Origin: Tannerella sp.
GTDB taxonomy: Bacteria > Bacteroidota > Bacteroidia > Bacteroidales > Tannerellaceae
Direction of reading: 5' to 3'
Assembly (NCBI GenBank): GCA_031272455.1
Contig: JAISTS010000042.1
Location: 1 to 37,079 of the forward strand
Length of the DNA stretch: 37,079 nucleotides
Part shown: positions 32,584 through 37,079 of the stretch, piece by piece
Position numbering within the stretch: the first letter of the stretch is position 1
How the letters are laid out: every line of letters begins with the position of its first letter
The notes under the pieces: model-generated
Told to the model about the DNA's origin: nothing
The model's database searches: none
The model's input: only the letters and a program-made list of their open reading frames with translations
Made by a program: the position numbers and the translations under genes

Positions 32584-34776
32584 ATGAAAAAGGTATTTAT
32601 TGCAGGGCTTGCCGCGTTGACGGGCGCCGTCGGGCTTACTGCGCAGGAGCTTGACACGGCGCGTGTCTATCAGCTCAATGAGATTGTTGTTTCTGCCGTT
32701 GCGGCACGACAGGAGACGCCCGTCGCGTTCCAAAATCTTTCCGCTGCGCAGCTGGCGACGAATAATACGGGGCAGTCGCTGCCGTACCTCTTCGCCGGCA
32801 CGCCATCGCTGACCCTCACTTCCGACGGGGGCAACGGCATCGGCTATGCCACTTTCCGCGTGCGCGGTACGGACGCCAACCGCATCAATTTCACGGTTGA
32901 CGGTGTCCCGGTTAACGACAGCGAGAGCCACGGCGTGTTCTGGGTCAATATGCCCGACTTCGCCTCGTCAACGGGGCAGGTGCAGATACAGCGCGGGGCG
33001 GGCACTTCGACCAACGGCGCGGCGGCGTTTGGCGCTACGGTGGCGATGCAGACGATGAAACCGTCGCTTTCGCCATACGCCGAGGCGATTTCATCGGCAG
33101 GCTCGTATGGCACGTTTACCAACACGGTGAAGGGCGGGACGGGCCTTGTTGGCGAGCATTTCGTGTTCGACGCACGCTATTCAAACGTGAAAACCGACGG
33201 TTACATCGAGCGGGCGCGGGCGGAGATGAACTCGTATTATGCTTCGGCGGCGTACTATGGCGGTCAGACGATGCTCAAATTCCAGACTTTCGGCAGCAGC
33301 GAGAACACGTATCAGGCATGGAATGGCGTTGACGCCGCTATGCTCGCCACCAACCGGCGCTATAACAGTTGCGGCGCTTATGACGACGATGGCGTTACCA
33401 AGTTCTACGACAACCAGACCGACAACTACTGGCAACACCACTACCATCTCCTTGCCACGCAGCGTTTTAACCGTTTCGATATGAACCTCACCCTCCATTA
33501 CACCGACGGGAAAGGCTATTACGAAGATTATAAGGAAGACGCCAAATACGCATCCTACAAGCTGCCAAACTATACCGACGGCGATGGAAACGTACTGAAA
33601 CGTACTGACCTCGTCCGCCGCAAATGGCTGCGTAACGATTTCTACGGTGGCATCTTCCGCCTTAATTATACGCTCGAACGCCTGCAAGCCACCTTTGGAG
33701 CGTCGGTCAATAACTACGTCGGCGACCATTTCGGACGTGTGATGTGGGTGCGTACCGCTTACATTCTGCCCCAGCCCGACTACGAATATTACCGTAACCG
33801 CGGCGAAAAGCTCGATTACAACGCCTATCTAAAAGCCTCGTACCACTTTGCTGACGGTTTCAACGCCTACGCCGATATGCAGTACCGCGGCATTGATTAC
33901 CGCATCAACGGCAGCGACGACAAAGCCGGCGACAACCTGCACGTAGCCCGCAAGTTCGATTTTTTCAATCCCAAAGCGGGTCTGAACTACTCGCAAGGCG
34001 GACATAACGCCTACGCCTCGTTTGCCGTCGCCCACCGCGAGCCTAACCGCGACAATTTCACCGAAAACGGTCCCTCGGCGCAACCCACTTTCGAGACGCT
34101 CCACGACTGGGAAGCGGGTTACACGTTTACCCGTCCGGCGTTCAGCGCAGGCGTCAACCTGTATTATATGGACTACGACAACCAACTGATCCTCAACGGG
34201 AAAATCAGCGAAATAGGCGAGCAGCTGACCTCGAATATCCGCAGCAGTTACCGTGCGGGCATCGAGCTGACTGCGGGTGTGCGGCTCGCGCCCTGCCTCC
34301 GCTGGGAAGGCAATGCCACGCTGAGCCGTAACAAAATACGCGATTTCATCGAGTATGTGGACACCTACGACGCCGACTGGAACGACCTTCCGCAGACGGA
34401 AAACAGCCTCGGCACGACGGATATAGCCTTTTCGCCGTCGGTCATCGCAAACAGCCGTTTTGACTTTGCGCTGAAAGGCTTCTCGGCGTCGTTTTCATCG
34501 TCGCATGTCGGGCGTCAGTATCTCGACAACACCTCGTCGCGCACGAGCAGTCTCGACCCGTATTTCGTCAATAACCTGCGCGTCGGGTACGCTTTCAAAA
34601 CGCAGTATGTCAAAGAGATATCCATAGACCTAAGCATCAACAACCTATTCAACGAGATGTACGAAACGAACGGCTGGGTGTGGACCTACATCCTCGGCGG
34701 CGAGCGTATGCAGGAAGCAGGCTACTTCACGCAAGCCGGAACGAATGCGATGGTGAGGGTGGGGTTAAGGTTTTGA
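32584..34776 (+). CDS. TonB-dependent outer-membrane receptor, probably for thiamine
   Basis: The 730-residue protein has a signal peptide (MKKVFIAGLAALTGAVGLTAQ). A TonB-box/plug region follows, with YQLNEIVVSAVAARQE and then YATFRVRGTDANRINFTVDGVPVNDSESHGVFW and QIQRGAGTSTNG. The beta-barrel fills the rest and ends in an aromatic residue (VRVGLRF). The family imports large or scarce ligands using TonB energy. The TPP riboswitch directly upstream points to thiamine or a precursor as the substrate, a link established in Bacteroidetes for riboswitch-controlled receptors. The 3' end overlaps the stop of the convergent AlbA_2 gene by 12 bases. Confidence 0.9.
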   Translation: MKKVFIAGLAALTGAVGLTAQELDTARVYQLNEIVVSAVAARQETPVAFQNLSAAQLATNNTGQSLPYLFAGTPSLTLTSDGGNGIGYATFRVRGTDANRINFTVDGVPVNDSESHGVFWVNMPDFASSTGQVQIQRGAGTSTNGAAAFGATVAMQTMKPSLSPYAEAISSAGSYGTFTNTVKGGTGLVGEHFVFDARYSNVKTDGYIERARAEMNSYYASAAYYGGQTMLKFQTFGSSENTYQAWNGVDAAMLATNRRYNSCGAYDDDGVTKFYDNQTDNYWQHHYHLLATQRFNRFDMNLTLHYTDGKGYYEDYKEDAKYASYKLPNYTDGDGNVLKRTDLVRRKWLRNDFYGGIFRLNYTLERLQATFGASVNNYVGDHFGRVMWVRTAYILPQPDYEYYRNRGEKLDYNAYLKASYHFADGFNAYADMQYRGIDYRINGSDDKAGDNLHVARKFDFFNPKAGLNYSQGGHNAYASFAVAHREPNRDNFTENGPSAQPTFETLHDWEAGYTFTRPAFSAGVNLYYMDYDNQLILNGKISEIGEQLTSNIRSSYRAGIELTAGVRLAPCLRWEGNATLSRNKIRDFIEYVDTYDADWNDLPQTENSLGTTDIAFSPSVIANSRFDFALKGFSASFSSSHVGRQYLDNTSSRTSSLDPYFVNNLRVGYAFKTQYVKEISIDLSINNLFNEMYETNGWVWTYILGGERMQEAGYFTQAGTNAMVRVGLRF

Positions 34777-36465
34777 GGAGCCTTTCAACTTTCTGCCGAG
34801 AGCGGTCAGGCGGTATTTCTGGGTGGGGCTGCGGGGCGAATCAGGCTGGGTCATTTCGATTAGACCGGCTTTGAGGGCGGGACGGAGGAAGTCGGTCTTG
34901 AAATAATGAGTATTGCGAAGGTTCAATAACAACATCAGTTCTTTTTTTCCAAGCGCTTCTTCCTGCATTTTAAGCAACAAGTTATTTACTTGGGTGGTAA
35001 CAACGTTTACTTGGGTGGTTACTTGTTCGTTTTTTGAACTTACTTGGGTGGTAATTTGTTCGTTTTTTGAACTTACTTGGGTGGTAACTTGTTCGTTTTC
35101 GCTGCTTACATGGGGGGTAATATGTGCATTTTTACCCTTTACTTGTTTGTTTTTATCCCTTACATGGGGGGTAGCTTGTTTGTTTTCGCTGCTTACTTGG
35201 GGGGTAGCAATATTCTGACTGCCAGCGCGTTTAATCATTTCCTCCAAGCGGGAGGAATATTCGTTTACTTGGGTGGTAACATATTCACCCTCGACGTCTT
35301 CGTTTCTCGGCATAATAACAATGAAGCGCTCTCCTTCAACATCGTTAATAAACTGAATATCAGGAAACAAGTTCATTGCGCGTTTAAGTCCGGTTCCAAG
35401 ACCGCTGAAAGGCATGGTATGGATGCCGAAAGCCACTATCTGATTATTTCGTATCACCGGATTGCCATAGCCTAAATCGGCAACAGTCAGACTGTTAGGC
35501 AATTTACCCGGGCTGACTATTTCCACCCTGTTATCGAAAATCATCACTCTGATAGGCGCATTTTTGAAGTAATCGCGGTGCAGGAGAGCGTTTTGAACCA
35601 CCTCTTCAAGCACGATGCGCGGAATTTCCAACTCGCCGACAGTATTAAAACCGCGTCCGTGCTGCAAATGTTTAAGGTTTGACGTGAGAAACATCATCGT
35701 TTGCTTAAATATCTCAGGGATAGTGCCTTTCAGGTCATCGGGTTTGCTGCGGTAGTTTTCGCCACCGGCGTCGTTGCCGAGATACGAAATAGTCTTAACC
35801 GTGAAAGCCGGTCTGATGGTTTGAGGTTCAATTCCGAAGTACAGCAGCCCTGCAAGCGTGATTCTGCCATTGCGCAGAATACGTTTTGCCTGCAAAGCCC
35901 TCTCGTAGGTCATTCCCATTTCTTTGTAACTGCGTCCGAACTCTTTCCTGAAATAGGCGGCAAACAGCCTCTCGTCGAGGTCGTCAATGACGGTTTCAAA
36001 CACTTCCGCTTCTTCGGCAAACATCATCCCGCCCTGCTGATATAGCCGCACAATCTCGACGTTCTCGGTCAGACGTCGTTTGTCGGCGCCTTGTTTAATC
36101 CAGATTGCGCCGTTGAGGTCTTTGTAAGGCTTGCCGGCGCCCTCATCGACATAGACGACAAGCACGTACCTGTTGCCCGCTTCGGTTGGCGCTTTCACTA
36201 CTTCGGTGAGGATATGTACAAGCGGTTTGCATAGTTCTACTGCGATGGTCGATACGCGACTGCTCGTGCTTTGAATAGCCTTATAGTCAAGCCCCTCGAT
36301 GCGTCCGGTCTTGTCTTCGACGCCAAAAAGCAGGATGCCTCCGCGCGAATTGGCGAATGCAATCATCTCGGCGGCAATCTTTTCCTGATTGTCGAACTTC
36401 AGTTTGAACTGAACCTTACTGGTCTCGCCAAGCCGAGTGGTCTCAAGTAGTTCCTCTGCGGTCAT
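34765..36465 (-). CDS. AlbA_2/HATPase-fold regulator with repeat linker and winged helix
   Basis: The 566-residue protein has an N-terminal AlbA_2 (Schlafen-type) domain at about 1-135, with ETSKVQFKLKF and AFANSRGGILLFGVED. An ATPase-fold HATPase_c_4 domain follows at about 280-385, with LEEVVQNALLHRDY and VEIVSPGKLPNSL and GLGTGLKRAM. The span 396-494 is a repeat-rich linker built on TTQVSSKNEQ-type 11-residue units. Residues about 495-560 look like a winged helix (LLLNLRNTHYFKTDFLRPAL...PTQKYRLTALGRKL). Proteins of this architecture are often annotated as transcriptional regulators and some sit in defence islands. The promoter lies in a 49-bp repeat shared with hicBA. Function is otherwise unknown. 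Confidence 0.85.
   Translation of the reverse strand: MTAEELLETTRLGETSKVQFKLKFDNQEKIAAEMIAFANSRGGILLFGVEDKTGRIEGLDYKAIQSTSSRVSTIAVELCKPLVHILTEVVKAPTEAGNRYVLVVYVDEGAGKPYKDLNGAIWIKQGADKRRLTENVEIVRLYQQGGMMFAEEAEVFETVIDDLDERLFAAYFRKEFGRSYKEMGMTYERALQAKRILRNGRITLAGLLYFGIEPQTIRPAFTVKTISYLGNDAGGENYRSKPDDLKGTIPEIFKQTMMFLTSNLKHLQHGRGFNTVGELEIPRIVLEEVVQNALLHRDYFKNAPIRVMIFDNRVEIVSPGKLPNSLTVADLGYGNPVIRNNQIVAFGIHTMPFSGLGTGLKRAMNLFPDIQFINDVEGERFIVIMPRNEDVEGEYVTTQVNEYSSRLEEMIKRAGSQNIATPQVSSENKQATPHVRDKNKQVKGKNAHITPHVSSENEQVTTQVSSKNEQITTQVSSKNEQVTTQVNVVTTQVNNLLLKMQEEALGKKELMLLLNLRNTHYFKTDFLRPALKAGLIEMTQPDSPRSPTQKYRLTALGRKLKGSSKP
34984..35211 (-). repeat. 33-bp tandem repeat coding an 11-residue linker
   Basis: ACTTGGGTGGTAA-type units recur at 34988, 35009, 35042, 35075, 35108, 35162, 35195 and, separated, 35267. 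Spacing is 33, 33, 33 and 33 bases in the regular part, with 21 and 54 (33+21) elsewhere. In the protein they read VTTQVSSKNEQ and variants with TPHV or TPQV. The period keeps the frame, so copy changes would only alter linker length. Confidence 0.9.
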
Positions 36466-36516
36466 ACGTTTGTTTTAAGGGTGCAACATTGCCATAAAAC
36501 TCCTTTTCTTGTAAAT

Positions 36517-36565
36517 TAAAACACTGCAAAGTTAGCTAAAATTTTCGTTAACCGAGAAATTTCTC
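36517..36565. repeat. 49-bp repeat, copy 1 (AlbA_2 promoter)
   Basis: This copy matches 37031-37079 with a single mismatch (GTTAGC against GGTAGC). On the minus strand it holds TAACTTTG, the -7 box of the AlbA_2 gene, and a perfect 12-bp palindrome GAGAAATTTCTC at 36554-36565. Confidence 0.95.
36527..36534 (-). promoter_or_regulatory. -7 box for the AlbA_2 gene
   Basis: The minus strand reads TAACTTTG, about 62 bases upstream of the ATG at 36465. It is inside the 49-bp repeat. Confidence 0.6.
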
Positions 36566-36611
36566 CGTAATTTATTTGGTTGGTAACTGAAAAACAGTTA
36601 CATGCCATTTA

Positions 36612-36800
36612 TTACTTAATTCTGGGTATTTCCAACTGCTTGCAGATAGCATTTGCCAGAATGTCTTTAATCTCATTGTGTCGAGGTACGGAAGCAAAAC
36701 TGCCGGTAGCGTCATTCTGATACCATGAATGATTGCTGCCTTCACGCAACAACGAACAGTTATACTGTCGGATATGCTTTATTAGATGAGAGCGTTTCAT
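36612..36800 (-). CDS. hicA: HicA-family mRNA-interferase toxin
   Basis: The 62-residue basic protein has the HicA (YcfA) pattern: KHIRQYNCSLLREGSNHSWYQN, then VPRHNEIKDILANAICKQLEI. H24 in GSNHSW is the expected catalytic histidine of the double-stranded-RNA-binding-like fold. HicA cleaves mRNA and is neutralised by HicB. Its ATG overlaps the hicB stop by four bases (36797-36800), so the antitoxin is made first and the two are translationally coupled. Confidence 0.88.
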   Translation of the reverse strand: MKRSHLIKHIRQYNCSLLREGSNHSWYQNDATGSFASVPRHNEIKDILANAICKQLEIPRIK

Positions 36801-37012
36801 GCTAATTCCAACTTTCGCAGAAAATGCTTCTTCCCGGCGTACAGTTCTTGCGTTCTCGCCCTTTTAATATCCAACGCCTCCGTGATACATTCCAATAAGT
36901 TGAGGCTCAACTCCTCTATCGTTTGCGCCTGCGAAATAGCCTCCGGGACTTCTTCACATTGACCTACGTACCAACCGTCTTCCGTTTGAGTAATAATCAC
37001 ATTGTAACTCAT
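36797..37012 (-). CDS. hicB: HicB-family antitoxin
   Basis: The 71-residue protein has the degenerate RNase H-like HicB core: YNVIITQTEDGWYVGQCEEVPEAISQAQTIEELSLNLLECITEAL. It ends soon after, without a recognisable helix-turn-helix or ribbon-helix-helix domain. It can therefore neutralise HicA but may need another factor for autoregulation. It lies upstream of hicA, the reverse of the classical hicAB order. Its promoter is in the second 49-bp repeat. Confidence 0.88.
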   Translation of the reverse strand: MSYNVIITQTEDGWYVGQCEEVPEAISQAQTIEELSLNLLECITEALDIKRARTQELYAGKKHFLRKLELA

Positions 37013-37030
37013 TTGCGTTTATTTGAATTA

Positions 37031-37079
37031 TAAAACACTGCAAAGGTAGCTAAAATTTTCGTTAACCGAGAAATTTCTC
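37031..37079. repeat. 49-bp repeat, copy 2 (hicBA promoter), running to the window end
   Basis: It is near-identical to 36517-36565 and ends at the last base, so the repeat may continue past the window. It also holds GAGAAATTTCTC, here at 37068-37079. Confidence 0.95.
37041..37048 (-). promoter_or_regulatory. -7 box for hicBA
   Basis: The minus strand reads TACCTTTG, 28 bases upstream of the hicB start at 37012. It is within the second 49-bp repeat. Confidence 0.65.

Noticed and set aside
34984-35211. Possible CRISPR array (regular 33-bp repeats).
   Set aside because: The repeats lie in frame in a coding region with no unique spacers, and they code an 11-residue linker. No cas genes are near.
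36517-37079. Insertion sequence or transposon ends.
   Set aside because: The two copies are direct repeats with promoter content. There is no transposase, terminal inverted repeat or target duplication beyond the repeat.
1-37079. tRNA or rRNA genes.
   Set aside because: No cloverleaf or rRNA-like stretch was recognised by eye on either strand. A tRNA search program would be needed to exclude small ones.

Overview
The window is chromosomal DNA from a member of the Bacteroidota, most likely Bacteroidales. Four large secreted proteins end in type IX secretion (T9SS) type A-like sorting tails. Most promoters have the phylum's -7 box TAnnTTTG, and Shine-Dalgarno sites are scarce. A lone LolD-type ATPase, a TrpB2-type enzyme and a TPP-riboswitch-controlled TonB-dependent receptor fit the same group. 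Coding density is high, and no gap longer than 300 bases lacks a gene or an assigned regulatory element.

Layout. 1-126 is the 3' end of typA. 133-2118 (-) is a Big2-repeat surface protein, divergent from a GH29 alpha-L-fucosidase (2243-3625). 3629-9840 is mostly housekeeping: a LuxR-type regulator, a lolD-like ATPase, an NSS sodium symporter, a helix-hairpin-helix protein, trpB2 and a tRNA-dihydrouridine synthase. 9852-13583 holds two peptidases, an S9 lipoprotein and a C69 dipeptidase. 13585-20931 (-) is a tandem pair of very large T9SS cargo proteins sharing a paralogous C-terminal module of about 310 residues. An RDD membrane protein (21077-21814, -) is divergent from the most interesting locus, 21985-26657. 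That locus is a compact operon of a tyrosine/histidine ammonia-lyase, a FabG-like reductase, a FabF-like ketosynthase, an acyl carrier protein and an LpxL-like acyltransferase. It looks like a minimal aryl-polyene/flexirubin-type cassette. A lipoprotein (-) and a long-chain polyprenyl diphosphate synthase (+) follow, then a beta-helix T9SS protein (28756-30942, -) with a strong intrinsic terminator.

The right end (31154-37079) is an accessory region. It has a DUF4160/DUF2442 pair, a PIN-domain gene overlapping a previously unlisted 50-codon gene, a TPP riboswitch with a thiamine-type TonB receptor, an AlbA_2/ATPase-fold regulator with an 11-residue repeat linker, and a hicB-hicA toxin-antitoxin pair. 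A 49-bp near-identical repeat lies upstream of both the AlbA_2 gene and hicBA. It carries the promoter of each and a perfect 12-bp palindrome, which suggests shared control.

How the genes work together. The ammonia-lyase would make p-coumarate (or urocanate), which the FabG/KAS/ACP enzymes could extend and the LpxL-like enzyme could attach to a lipid. Several functions expected of a complete pathway (CoA/ACP ligase, dehydratase, thioesterase) are not in the window. The T9SS cargo, fucosidase and peptidases point to a glycan- and protein-degrading lifestyle at the cell surface. All functional calls rest on motif recognition and remembered family knowledge; no database search was run.
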